Shown here in pieces: positions 35,375 through 49,200 of a stretch of 64,000 bases of DNA (the stretch's first letter is position 1; the number at the start of each line of letters is the position of its first letter). This DNA is from Eudorina sp. 2006-703-Eu-15 (taxonomy: Eukaryota > Chlorophyta > Chlorophyceae > Chlamydomonadales > Volvocaceae). The translations under genes and the position numbers were made by a program. The stretch is from NCBI GenBank assembly GCA_003117195.1, contig BDSI01000197.1, forward strand, positions 96,841 to 160,840, in the 5' to 3' direction. The notes beneath the pieces are model-generated. The model worked only from the letters and a program-made list of their open reading frames with translations. It was not told the origin of the DNA and ran no database searches.

Positions 35375-37255
35375 GGCCAGGGGCTAGATTTGCGAGTTTT
35401 TTGCGGGCATAGCTAGGTAAGCTAGGAGGGGTTTGAGGACCGGGCGGGGTGTTGACACTAGCTACCGACCGGACACGAAATCGCGAAGTCTCAAGGATAC
35501 GTGTGTCGGGCACAGCCACAGTAATTCGCAGGCCATTCATCGCATTGCTCGGATCGGCTCGGACTGAAGTGCGAAGCGAGTAGTGTTTGTAATGATGACG
35601 ACAAGATAGAGGCCACACGCTGTTGATCGAAGGGACACGACCGTCATGGCACGGTTGGTAGGCGGGGTGCGCAATGAGGCGTCTACGAAATGGATGTCAC
35701 GGTATGTGACACGACGTTCGGCCTAAATGGCCGCTCGTCCAAGTACGTTCGCGCCGTATATGTGGCGCTTGCATTTCGAATCGGTTATGAAGGGTTATGA
35801 TAAATACCCCTTCAATAACACCAGTCTGTGGACTTCTAACTTCGTTACAAATTAGTTACATTGCAACTAGGCACCCTATAGGGCCCGTCATTTTTTGAGC
35901 GTACGAGCGATACCCGATCTGCAGCCGATCGATGCGCAATCCATGTTAAGGAACTTTGAGTTGTTTCGTCACACGTTCTTCATCTCTTTGCACCGCATAT
36001 ATCGTTCGCACCCTCTGAGTCGTACTCGAGACCAGGAGGTCCCGAATCTGTATCTGCGGCTCCACATATTAATAAAAATGAACACACCCACGCAGCTCTG
36101 GCTCTCCCTGACCAGCTTAGCACTGGTTCGGGCGGTCACACTTGCATACCATCCAGAAAGTTCACGACACGACCGCCGTGCGTAACTCACCGGTTTCGCA
36201 CGAACATGAGCTTCACCTGTTTCATCGAGCATGAAAGACAGTGTGCGTCTTTATTGACGGCAGTGATGACGGAATGCGCGCTGAACGCGCACGGGCACGG
36301 GCACTGTTTGACTTGAGTATGACGAGCCAAAGAGGCCAGATGCAACGCTTGAATACATTTGTATTTCTGACGGTGCGTTGATTTGGATTAATTCTCACGC
36401 ATTAGGATATATAGGATACACTGTACGTGTTTGCCTATACTTTCAGTGCAATGACGACTTGATTAATTTATGAGGCTGCAAAAGTGCTGGTTCGCCGCAC
36501 GAAGCTGGCTTCGAAACAGTAGCGTAATAAGGATAAAGATTACGACACAGGTTTCGGAATAACACGTAATTTCAGTTTTTTAACATGCGTGACGTACACA
36601 AGCAACCCCATAGGCATCCAGCGCATTTATCTCTAGTATCTAGTAATATTTAAAGCAATCCGGGACTGGTTGCTCATCAGTCATCCCCGCGAACACAGAC
36701 ATTTTTGAATTTTCTTACGTTGAGGTGACACCTGCCCAGTTCTGTAGCATCACGGTGACGACCCGAAAGCGCTCATGAAGATGAGCGACACCCAAGGGAA
36801 AGCTAGATGTCGCGGGCGACAGCTAACAACTTTCGCGGAAGGTGCGCTTTCCAGCCTCCGCCGTCGATTGTAAATCGACGCGAGCAACATTATGTTATAA
36901 ATAGCTTAATATGATTTGTTCCTATAACAGCACGTAGGGTTCACGTGACCTACCGCATTCGTGCCGGGGCGGGTGCCGTCCATTTCAAAGTGCGTCTTGT
37001 GTCTCTCGCTCTAATCTTTACCTTCCAGCCAGGAAAAGCATATGTTGCATAGAAAAAGGGAATCATCTACCAACGGGCCCTTGCGCTTTTGTAGACAACC
37101 TTCGACAGCGAATAATGCCCTGATCTGTGTGTTAGTATGTGCAAGTACAACTCCACACGTTAGTTTGTGAGCTGTCGATGACCCTTCCACGCCTGTCCCC
37201 TTCTGCCCTGCGCCGGTACCCCTTTGTCCGCCCCACGTGTACGTGTACGTAACAG
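35375..37255. other. AT-rich intergenic region upstream of the FAS1 gene
   Basis: No gene is supported. Base composition becomes clearly more AT-rich from about 35.7 kb. It should contain the FAS1 promoter and probably its first small exon, because the first recognised exon begins with an in-frame acceptor and no ATG. Confidence 0.4.
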
Positions 37256-40200
37256 CATGCCTTGCGCTGCTGCTGTGTGCTTCAACGGTGCCTTCAACGC
37301 AAGCAGCTGCTGCATCCTACAGCAACATGATGGAGGTCATTGACGCCTACAACCTCACCATCTGGAAGCAGCTGGTGACAGCATCCGGTCTGGGAAATAC
37401 CTTATCAGCTCCGTCGTACGTGGGCACGGCCTTCTTTCCAACAGACGCGTGAGTGCACGTGTGGGATGATGCGTGCGTGCTTACCGTCGGTTTGTATGCA
37501 TTATTGTGTGCTAGTACGTACGTACGTATTATTTAGGAAAGAGTTGCGTGCGCTTGCAAGAGTGACGGGCGACGGTAGGTGTACGCGTAAAGAGATAGGG
37601 CAGGCACGTAACCAACGTAACCAAGGCGAGCTGGTGGCGCGTGCATGCTGGGCATTCCTGGTTGACAACTAATAATAATGCACATAATCTATATTATCCC
37701 CATCACGATGCCTTTTGATTGATTACCTACCCGGGCAACGAACCCGGGCCTCTCGCCTAAGGATGGGCCCGTTGGTCGCGTCATCGTGCGTGGACACGAA
37801 CGAACATGGAGGCGGACGACTGGTCCGGGGACATGGGTGGGGATTGGTTGGGGGTGGGGTTGGTTGGGGGTTGGGTTGGTTGGGGGTTGGGGGTAGATGG
37901 GATGGAGTGGGGCCCGCCCGTTGCAGCAGTGTAGTATGACCTGCTGGAAGCAAGCAAGGTTCCCTCGCTCTGCACGCAAGGTCCCATCCCCCCGCAGTAC
38001 AACGCAGTTCTCGATTCTCGCGCTTCCCTGTGCGCTGGTTACGTGAAGGCGTTACGTTTGAGCAGTCGAGCAATGTGCCCTACCGCATTTGCACTAGCTA
38101 GCTGTACCTACTGTTCTCACGTATTTTACGCACGCACAACGAACATAGGTACATATCGTTGCTGTAACACGCACGCCGGGTTCGTTACAGTATATAAGTT
38201 CCAATTGGAGACCCTGCCTGCTGCACAACATCTCGAGAAGCCTTCATTTGGCCGCGCCGCGTTACAGTTGCACTTGTCCCTGCGTGACGTACAGCAGGCT
38301 GCGGAGATAACTTGCTTGCTTGCACGTTCGCTGCTTACTACTTGCTTGTTCGACTTTACTTATTGCCGCAGTGCACTGCAGGCCTTTGCTGTCGCACAGA
38401 ACCTGGGTAACACAAGCGCGCTGGCGCAACTGGCGTCCGGCTACCTGGCCAACTTTGTGGGCTATCATGTCATGAATGGCACGGCCCTGCCCAGCAGCAA
38501 TTTCTCGGCCTGGTCGTACATGACGTCGGGTAAAACCCTTCTTTCAACGTGAGCTCTTGCATGCGTCCGGCCCGCCCGCCCGTGTGCGGTGCGGCACGCA
38601 CGTCGCTCGGTAGCCATCCATCCATACATTACTACATGCATCACTTCGCATGCATTATTCACCCTGCACATTATGGTGTCGTTGATTGGCTGGGGTGCAT
38701 TTCAGTTAGTTGTAAGTAGTTGTTACTCTTGAGGTGCAGCCCAGGACATCCCCTCCCCCCTTACACACACAACTGTTGGGTTCCCCCGGCCTAGGCAATT
38801 ATTAAGCCAGGGAGGTTCATCATCAAGCAACCTATATTTATAATAATAATTCTGTTTCTTAATATTCGTTAGTGTGCTTATACTATTATTATGTTATTTT
38901 ATTTGTATTACTATTAGTAATATTATTACTTTGTTATTATTATTGATGCTGATGCTGATGATAAGCGCCACCATGCGCAGCCGCTGTCTGATATGTATGT
39001 GATTTCACAGCAGCGGCGACGGACGTTTGACACGGCTGCGTGTACAGATGTGTTGGATGTTGGGTGATATTAATAATGCTGCAGGCAATATACTGTTTGG
39101 GCTCCATTGTTCACGGCACTAAGCGTGGTGACCGCTGGACAGCAGCCCAACACCACAATCCCTTACGTGCTTCAGGGTACGGACGGGTAAGTTCGATTTA
39201 TGCACGCGTGATCGCGCGCCCGTCATCACGGTTACGGTACGGAAAATGTACTTGATGAGCAGCTGCGCTTCGTACTGTGAAACGATATTGATGTATGTGT
39301 CCTCATACATGTCCGGCGGGCGGGTATCAGATGGATGTGCAAGTTGATAAGCAACCAACAATGATTCATTTTTCTTATTTGTTTGCAGAGCAAGAATTGC
39401 TTGTATGTCCATTTTCGGCGGCATGCACGCTTGACATACATACGCAACTTAGTTCCCAAATGCGTGCATGCTTTTGCTTTTGCTCAACAACTATATCTAT
39501 TATACATATATATTATATATATATTCGCGCTCCCACCCAGTCTGATGGCGGGCGGCGGCATAACATAACATAACATAACAGAATACAACAGAATGTTAGT
39601 TATAAATCATAACAATTAATTAATAATTATTAACAGCGACAATAACTTAATAAATACAGTAATAAATACTTACAAGAGTTATAAAGGGTAAGGGTATTAC
39701 GCTGGGCAAACCTTAGCTAGCGTGGATTCAGGGGCCCGGGGCGGTTAGGTTCGCTCGGCCTACCTACGCCCCTGTCACCACATGCATGCTCACATAGACA
39801 GATGGTATCCATGGCGTACGCAGGACAAATGCAAGCTTCGTGGTGTGGGACATTCCCGTCAACAACGGCACCTCGTACGTTCACATTATCGATTCGGCAG
39901 TTGGGTACTGGTTCCCGACTATGGCTCAGGTAGGCACGTTCATCATTATGAAAGGCGCATGGCAACAGCGTTCTGAAATGTAGTCTGGCCTACTACTAAG
40001 CGCGCGGCTACCCAATACGGTACTCAATAACAATAAACAATAATCAATAACAATATAAGTTTAATTATAATAATAATGATAATAATAATAATAAATACAT
40101 ATAGATCACCGTCGAATGTCAATGATGACGACGATGCACATTTAACAGACAGGTCATCGTTATCATATCCATCCATCCATCCATGCATCCATCCATCCAT

Positions 40201-43200
40201 CCATCCATCCATCCATCCATCCATCCATCGTCATCACCTCGCTCCTAACAGGCCGCCGCTGCCAGAAACTTCACTTCGTTCTACAACGCCCTGGTAAACG
40301 CGAACAAGGCGGGCACGAACCTTTTGCCGAGCAGTAGCCTTGGCTACCCCTTATACTACGTTGTGCCGCTCGACTGGGTGAGTTTTTATATTCCAGCTTC
40401 GCATCTTATTTATCTATCTTTTAATTTGTTATGCAGTGTAGTACCGTTACAGTGTGGATAGGCTTCCGGGCCCTGCCTAAGGTTTTATGCCGCAGTTTTA
40501 TTTATATGATGCTATAGGACACCTTCAACCATCATCACACCGAACCTACGCCATACGAACCGAGGGTCCAAGGCGGTTGATCCTGCCAACTAAGGATCCC
40601 ACCTCATCCATTCACCCGCACATCCGTAGAGACAGAGGGTTCAGCAATCGCCACCGATCTAGCGTGCGAATCTCAATCCATCAACTGTGATCTCAACTCC
40701 ACATCTCAGCAGCTAGCCATAATCTCATGCTCCCGAACAATGTCGGGGGTCACCCTGGGACTCGAACCCAGGACCTTAAACCGCCTAACCGCGGTAGTGT
40801 CACCTCACCTGATTTGTTATGCGTATTGATGGAACGTTGATTACACCGGTGTAGATAGTAGCAATGGGTGACAGGCAAAATCTCGCTTCCCACGCACGCA
40901 CGTTGTAACACGGCGCGGCCAAAGGCTTCTCGAGATGTTGTGCAGGGTCATTTGTAGGGACTTAAACTGTAACCCGGCCCGGCGTTATTACACACATCCT
41001 GACTGATCAACTAGCAAGCAAGAACACACACATACGTTTTCGGTCCGCTGTAACGTTCATTCATACATATATACATGCATGCACGCTGCCGCCGTGCGTG
41101 CAGGCGGTCACGGGCTTCTCTCTCACCTATGCGGGTATTCCCGAGGTCAACATTACCAGTCCCAACCTTACACCGCAAGCTGTTGACATCATCTCCAACC
41201 ACGGTGCGTCGGTGTAGAAAATTACTGTATCCAAGATACGTTCTACTACTTGCAACGAACGAAGCTGTCGGGACATTTTTTCGGGGTCCACTCTTCCGTA
41301 GACGCACGCACGGCCGGCGTCCACGTATATTTTTTCAGCTTCAACGCGGGAGGCTGCTGGCCACACACACGCTAGTTGTTGTATGGGCTGGGGCTGGGGC
41401 TTTGACATATATATGGCAATATTATATCATTATGATGCTCTCGTTATATTATCATTAATACTGCTGTCAATTTTATTATTATTTAATAATAATGATATTA
41501 TTGTATAATGTTTCCATCACCATCGTAAATAAATATTTATAATACGCCGGGCATCACCCTGGCTTCAGTGAAGGGAACAGCACAGACGGGTCCCGAGTTG
41601 CTTGTGTGGCATACGAGCATTTCCGGGCTTAGCTAACTATGCCTAATATGCCCCCATGTCACGCACTCCTGCTCTGCCTTCCTAGCTACGAACACATAGT
41701 AACTAGATAGTAGTAATAATAACAGCCGTAATAACGGGATCATTGATAATCACACCATTGACAATAAGCGGAATGAGAATAATATCATGGACAAGTAAAA
41801 ATAAGAAGTATAACGAAGCCTTGCGCCATGCGTGCTAGCTGGCTAGTATGTTGTCGTGCTCGCTGCAACGAGTTATTGTCACTTGATATATTACATATCT
41901 AAGTGCTGTCTATTTAAGTACTTGCCTCCTTGTCGCTCACTAACACTGTTTGCTATGTTTTATGTGTGGCTTTGTTTGTCATTACGTGCGTGCGCAGTGA
42001 CCACGCAGGCCATCCCCGATTTGCCGCAAAGTCCCAGCACCATAACTTTGGCGACGAACAGCAGGTACGTATGAACGACACACACACACGCATCTACTGT
42101 ATGGGATGCATCCGTCAATCACTGGTATGAGTGCCACTAGTTCAACGAGTTTTCCAAAAAGGAGCTCCCATATATGCTTTATGAAGGCACGTCTTACGTA
42201 TTATTTTTTGTCAATCTCAGAAAAACCTATCTGCAACGAATAAGTGGTAGATAGCAGCAGCAGCAGCAGTAGTAGATAGCAGTAATGTTTTAATATTCCA
42301 ACATTTAAAATGCAGATTTGATAAAATGCGGATTTGAAGGAATTAATTTACTGTTTGGCACAGTTACTTATTAATTCACGTATGCATTCTGCATGCATGC
42401 GTGACGTACGTAATCAAGCCTCCCAGCAACAGCAGCCGCGCAGCAGTTGGGGCCGGGCTCGCACTCCTTACATGTATAATGCATGTAATACATGTTTTGA
42501 AGTTATGTATGCACAAATACATATATAGCAAATGCTTGGCCGCAATGCATAGCATCTTTTCGATCTGCTTATTATTACTATATGTGTGCATTGCTTTGCA
42601 CTTGCTTGATTCACGCAGCCAATACGGGAATCGCCTCGTCTTCACCACAGCTTACCGGGCCCCTTTCATGAATTACTCAGTTACGTGTCTGTCAGTGTCC
42701 TCTGGGGTGTCAGCACCCAGGGCTCAGGACGCTAGATTTCCAGTTGGTCAATCTCATGACCACCCCCGAAGAATTCGAATGAACTTGAGCGGCCTTTCTG
42801 GCCGCCAAGGCACAGCAATTGCTCTGATCTTGATGCTAACGTTGCTGTGGAGTTGGCCATTTCAATGCGGCGCGACGCAGGTCTCTGGCAGGCGCCATGA
42901 GGACCTCCTTCAGATTTTCCCCAAGGATAGAAATGCGACAACTTCAGCTTTTGAGCACCACAAAGGCACTGAAATGCTCTGCTCGCACTGCCAGCTTGTC
43001 TTAGAAACTGGTAAACGGCAGGACCATCGAGCACGGGTCGACAGCCAGACAACGGCTCTAAATGATAAGCCACAATTCATCGGATTCCAATATCTTCTAG
43101 GCGTTCGTCTGCGAGCTCAGGGATTTACTTCCCAGACAGAGAATACTGCTGCGGACGTCGTTATAGCCGCTGCGCAACAGCAGTCTCTTACTTTCCATGA

Positions 43201-46200
43201 GAATTACAATGAACAACAGCACATATTAGGTGTCGCGATAATCCATCTCTGGAACGGGCAGAGACATGTAACCAGCAGCCTTCGCCAGGGCGGAATCCAC
43301 TACTTCTCAAAAGAAACATGGAGGTTGATTACAGCTGATGCTAACTATTATACCGGCGTCCTATGGGCGAAAAAGCTACCCAGCTCGCAACCCATTTCCC
43401 GCCGTACATGGGAAATCAACCGTATTGAAACGAGAAAAGATAAAATCAGACAACAACACAACAGGCCCTCAGAATTGGAGTCCACAAGGGAGGCAGGGCC
43501 GACACGCAACTACACAACTATGTCCCTTGCGAACGAAAGGCCAAATGACGCCGTTCAAGGCCAACCTAATAACCTTGCAACAAGGCAGTATGACAAAACA
43601 AGGACCGTAACCCGCGCTCCTTTCGGCACTAGAACAGATTCGGGTTGTCACCTGGTGGCCCGCCATGGAACCCTGCCCGCAGTTTGCCGCAACGTATCGC
43701 CGCGCTGGCGACTGGCGCTGAGTTTCCTCGTGCTTCTTGTGATAGGTACCGTAAGTGCAACCTGGATGCTTACATCAGGGTGCAAACGGACCTCTGCCCA
43801 ACTCGCACACCTCACAGACAAGCTGGGGGCCACACCACAGGCCACACGCAACTCCAACGTGAATCATAGGGAAGATAATCCCCCCCATAGACCACAGCTG
43901 ACTTGGCCCCCTATACCCAGTGCTCACGCTCCCACGTACCACGAAAAACAAGTAGCTCAGTTCTGTCAAATACACGCCATTAACAACCTGTTAGGGACCA
44001 ACCTGATACACCCGTACCATGTACTGCAGTACTGCAATAATATGTATCAGCAGCTTCGGCCCTCAGCCACCACTGCCGCGGCGGCCACGCTATGGCATAA
44101 TGCGTATAACGCTGTCACAGGCAACTTCAACACCATGATAGTCAATCACTACCTGCGGTACAATGTCGCCATACAAGGGGGCCCGTCCCCACACCTCGCC
44201 GAAGTCAGCAGCAGATACAACATTCAACGCGGCAGCACACGAGAACATATTCTGCAGCAAGTGCGCGCACACACACCCAACAACAGTACTGCCCTAGCTG
44301 TTGGCTTCATCGTACACGAAACGAGACATGCCATCGCCATTCGTAGGGCAGGAGACCAATGGTACCGGTTGGACTCAGAAGAATCACAACCCAAACTGCT
44401 GGATGAAGTAGAATGGGCGCGACTCCATGGGCACGTGCACTACTTGGATTCGATCGACATCATGACCATAAACCAAATGCACATCGAATTCCGTCCCATC
44501 CGTCCAGCACCAAAGCTTTTGTCGGACATTCCCCCTCGGCAAAACCCAAGGGTAGAGGACGCCGAGGTCAACCCGACAGCCGACCAGCCCGACCGCGCAC
44601 AACGTCTACAAGAAAACACGACCCCCCCGGGAACCCAAGCGCCTGACACACAGGACGAGGAAACCGAGCAAACATCGGCCGACACAGGCACCGCACACAC
44701 AGCCAAAACCAGGCGACCGGCCAGCCCTACAAGCAACCATCGTCAACCCAAACGCCGCCGTACCCAAGGACCGCCCACCCACTCGATCCTCTACTGCCTT
44801 CGACGGCAACAGGGCCTGCCTACGAGGCACCCCACCGGAGACGATGCGAGACGGAACCCAACCGCACCTGACGCACAACACCGTACCTCACGTCGGCGGC
44901 CCGCACGCGACACGACACCCGACCCTACGAACGCACCACGGGAATCGCAGACCAGGGCTCCGCAAATCCTGAAACGGCCCGCCGAAGCGCCACCCCAGCC
45001 GTGCCACTCCACGAGCGGGCCCAAGCAGCAACCGATGGCCAAATACCTCCGCAAAGCCAAGCAACCAAAACCCAACTCCCCTGTACAACACCGGCCCCCA
45101 ACAGCCACGGAAGTGAACCCTGAACAAGTAACCACCCAGCGCACCCAGGACGGGCCACCGCCGACGGGGCTCTTCAAGGTGGTCACACTCAACACCCGGG
45201 GGATTCAAACGCAAATGGAAGCAGTCCAGCACGCCATACACGAACAGCAGCCCGACATCGCAGTCCTCACGGAAACCAAGCTAAGCAGCCACCACAGGCG
45301 AGCAGTCACCGGGATAAAACACGCACTGAAACCGTACCAAACATACATGAGCAACCGCCCCCACAACCCAGATATCAGCTCCCGATCTGCAGGCGTATTG
45401 ATCTGTGTGTCTGAACGGTTCAGTCGCCAACACAGTGTCACTGCCACGCCGGTGCCGAATCAGCTGAACGGATACATTGGACACATCCGCATGGCCCCCG
45501 CCTCAAGCACGCCCCTCCATGTTGTGGGGGTGTATTGTCCGGAAGACCCGCAAACGCGCAAGCGGATCTACGAATACTGCATCAAAGTAGTACGGAAAGC
45601 CTCGACCGGAGGGGAAAACGTGCTGCTGGCCGGCGATTGGAATGCGGTCCTCGATAAAACCGACAGGTCTACAGGCGAATGCGATTCGGCCGACCTAGCA
45701 CATCAAAGCTTTGCGCAGGCAGCCAAGCTCCAGCCGGTCAGCTGCCCCAGGCGTGAGCCCACGTACACCCAGATGAAAGAAGGAAGCGTCGTACACCAGA
45801 GCCGTATCGACGACGTCCTGATCGCCGAGCACACCCTGGAAGCAGTAAGTGAGGATGGGCAGCCATACGAGAGGGTCTACGAGTGCGGCGGAAACTTTGA
45901 CCACAAGGCACTGTGCACCTATCTGACGCGCGCTAGCGGGGCTCAAACTGTATCCGCCACCAGCTGCACGACCCAACACCGAACAACATCCACACAGCTG
46001 GAGCAGAATCAAATTGCCCATCACAAAAGACAGCAAAACCAATGCGAAAGCGGAAATGGAGGCCTCGCTCACCAGCGAAATTGCGGCGCTCCACGACCTG
46101 CTGAAGCCCGCCATGGAAGCTGTGCAACACGCCAGCGAGAACCTGGAGCGGAACATTACGGAAGAAGAGGCCAGTGCCCTAATGAACGACCTTCGACAAC

Positions 46201-49200
46201 ACCCGGATGTCCGCACCCTGGACGTCACGCAAGTCAGTCATAACCTCGGCACCCTGCTATTGAGGTGTCTCACGATACTAGAAAGCCACTGCGACAAAAA
46301 GCCCCCTCAAACGGGGAAACTGCACCCACCCAGGGCCCTGAACAAGAAGCTCACGAGGCTGTACAAAGAGCACTATGACCTAAAGTCCGAGCTAACACGC
46401 CAACTCACCGGCGGGACGACAGACTGGGCCAGAGACCAGAACGACTCAGCGGTGAACCCAGAACACAGCGCATCAGGCGAACCCGCCAGATCCAATCCGC
46501 AGACCACGCCCGCCGAACGAGAGAACGGCGGGCCGGCCAGGGGTGCGGGGCACGCCACCGAGGCAGCCGCCGCTGCTGACACCCCCGCAGACAACCTGAG
46601 GGCGGCCATCCGGGATAAAGGAGCAGAAATCAGACGCATTGTACAGGAAGTTAGGACAAGTCGCTGCAAGAAAGCCGCCAAACGATTCCGGAAACTCCTG
46701 AGCAAGAAGCCTAAACAGGCGCATAGGCAGGTCCTCGAAGACGACGACCAGCCCCGGGGGATCTCCGCCATTCGACATCCGGCGGATGGGCAAATTCGAA
46801 CGGACCCGGAAGAGATCCTGGACGCGCTCCACACGCACTTCGCTAAACTGGCGAAGCCCATCTCTGGACCCCGCACGGGCAAATTCCTGCCAACAGATGC
46901 CCCCCGCGACTACCCCTGGATGAAAGCGAGCGCACCCGACCCCATGCGAACGCTAGCCCGACCGAGAGGAGTTCCAGTCTCCTTGCTCCCCGGGATTGCT
47001 GACCCTATGCACTTTAGGGAATGTCTAAACCACCTTGCGCGCAGCAAGGCACCAGGCCCCGACGGCATACCTAATGAACTCCTCCAGGCGCTCCCGGATG
47101 CCCTCCAGCACGTCCTCCATCACCTCATGACCATTATGTGGGCCAAGGCGGAGATCCCGGCTCACTGGACCGCGTCCGAGACGGTTCTGCTGCCGAAGAA
47201 GGGGGATCCGCTGCTCATAAAAAACAAGCGACCCATAGCGCTGGCAAACACGGTGTACAAGCTGTACACCAGCCTGGTCACGCTGAATATGGCCCTCTTT
47301 AGCGAGCAGTCTCACATCTTCACCGAAGCACAAGAAGGGTTCCTACGGCAGCGCAACACAGAACGGCAAATACAGAATGTCCTGCACGCCATGGAAGACG
47401 CGGCTCTCATGAGTCGGGACCTCATCATCCTGTACGTCGACTTTACGTCGGCGTTCAATACGATTGACCAAGATAAGCTGCTGTCCATCCTATATGACCT
47501 CGGATACCCCGTAGACCTGATAGAGGTCATCTCAAACCTGTACTCACGGGCGTCTACAACAATCAGAACAGAACACGGGCGCACACCCGCGATTCCTATT
47601 GAGCGCGGAACGGTCCAAGGTGACACGCTGTCCCCGATGCTCTTCATTATCTTTATGGAACCATTGCTGAGGTGGCTACACAATGGCGGAAGGGGGTACA
47701 GATATGGGTGCCTAACCCCCGACGAAAACGACAGACACCACTTCAGCTCTGGCGCCTTCGCTGATGACTTGGCCATACTGACCAACAACGTCTCCGACAC
47801 GCGCGTCCAGTGTGCTAAAATCGAGGCCTATTGCACATGGGGGGGACTAAAGGTGAACGTAAGCAAATGCCAGCTACAGGGGATCCTACATGGCCGCGCG
47901 CGATCGGACCGCGACCTCAGCCGGGGCCCAGGGAGTAAGCCGTACGACGCCGCACTCGCCAGGATGCTCAAAGGACAAATCCGCATCGATGGCGAAGCTC
48001 TCCCATATGAGCCCCCAACGGAACCTTACAAGTACCTGGGGGTGCACATCACCCCCACACTAGACTGGGCAGAGCAGGTGGCCTACACCCGGGCCGAAAT
48101 CAAGCGCCGGGGGCAAGGAATTGTCGAGTCCCTCGCCACCCCCGACCAGCGCATCAACATGATCAAAACGCTGATACATCCTAAAGTCGCATACGGCCTA
48201 TGCGCTATGGCCTACACGCCACATGACGTTGCCAGTTTCGACTCGCAGATAGCAGGTATTGCTAAACGAAGCTACGGCCTGAAGAAGGGATTCCCAACTC
48301 GCGCAATCCTAGCTCCCACCGACCAGATGGGCCTAGGCGTAGGGTCGATACGTACCTTGTACGTGCACCGCGCCACCAAAGCGCTCGTCACATCCCTGAA
48401 CGACCCGGGACGGCTTGGAGTAGTCACGAGAGCCCTCCTACGGGTACAGGGACAGCATGCCGGAAACATACCGATCCATCAGCTCAAGCGGGAAAGTCGG
48501 TTCTATACGACGCTCAAACAGCTGGCGCTCGTACGTGAAGCCGGTCTGGAGCTTACAGACCAAGGGGAACACTATCACCAGGAAGCTAACAGCCTCGCAC
48601 AACTGCTAGGCGAGGGGCTCATGACCCCAACCGAGCACGCCCTACCGTTCCGATGCCTTCAACCACTGCTTGAGCTGGGCCTTGACCTGAGAGCCCTACG
48701 TGATAACAACACAGGGCAGCACCTCATCGACACAACCCAGCTGCAACGTATAGGGGGGCGCCGTGTAAGACAGAAACACAAAGTCGCATTGAATAGACTC
48801 AGTCTAGCGCTCAGCGAGGACGCCACTACCCGCACGGGAGCGGCAAAGTACCGCAGCGCTGCACCACTGCCGGCCCATCTCAGAAAAATTCCCGGAGACC
48901 CGACCGTCACAGGGCTCACACGCCGGGGCACCGTCCCCAACCCCCTCCCGGGAGACTACATTACCCGGTACATGCGGCCTGCCGAGATGCAAAACCCCGA
49001 CCAGAATGCGCGCCCCGACCCAGAAAATACCCACCCAGACCACATGAGGCACAGGGCACAGGACACTGAAGCCCCTGCACCCGCACCGCTTACAGGGAAT
49101 GTGCGACCATCACGCCCAGGCAGAAGTCGGAACCCGGACGGAAAGAACCGAAAGCACGAGCTCCAAAAACTCTACCTGCGGAGAAACAAGGGCAAGCCGG

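Noticed and set aside
42401..42711. Starting the LINE protein at 42401
   Set aside because: That frame begins in FAS1 intron and exon sequence. The element starts at 42712 by its target-site duplication, and its first ATG is 42779.
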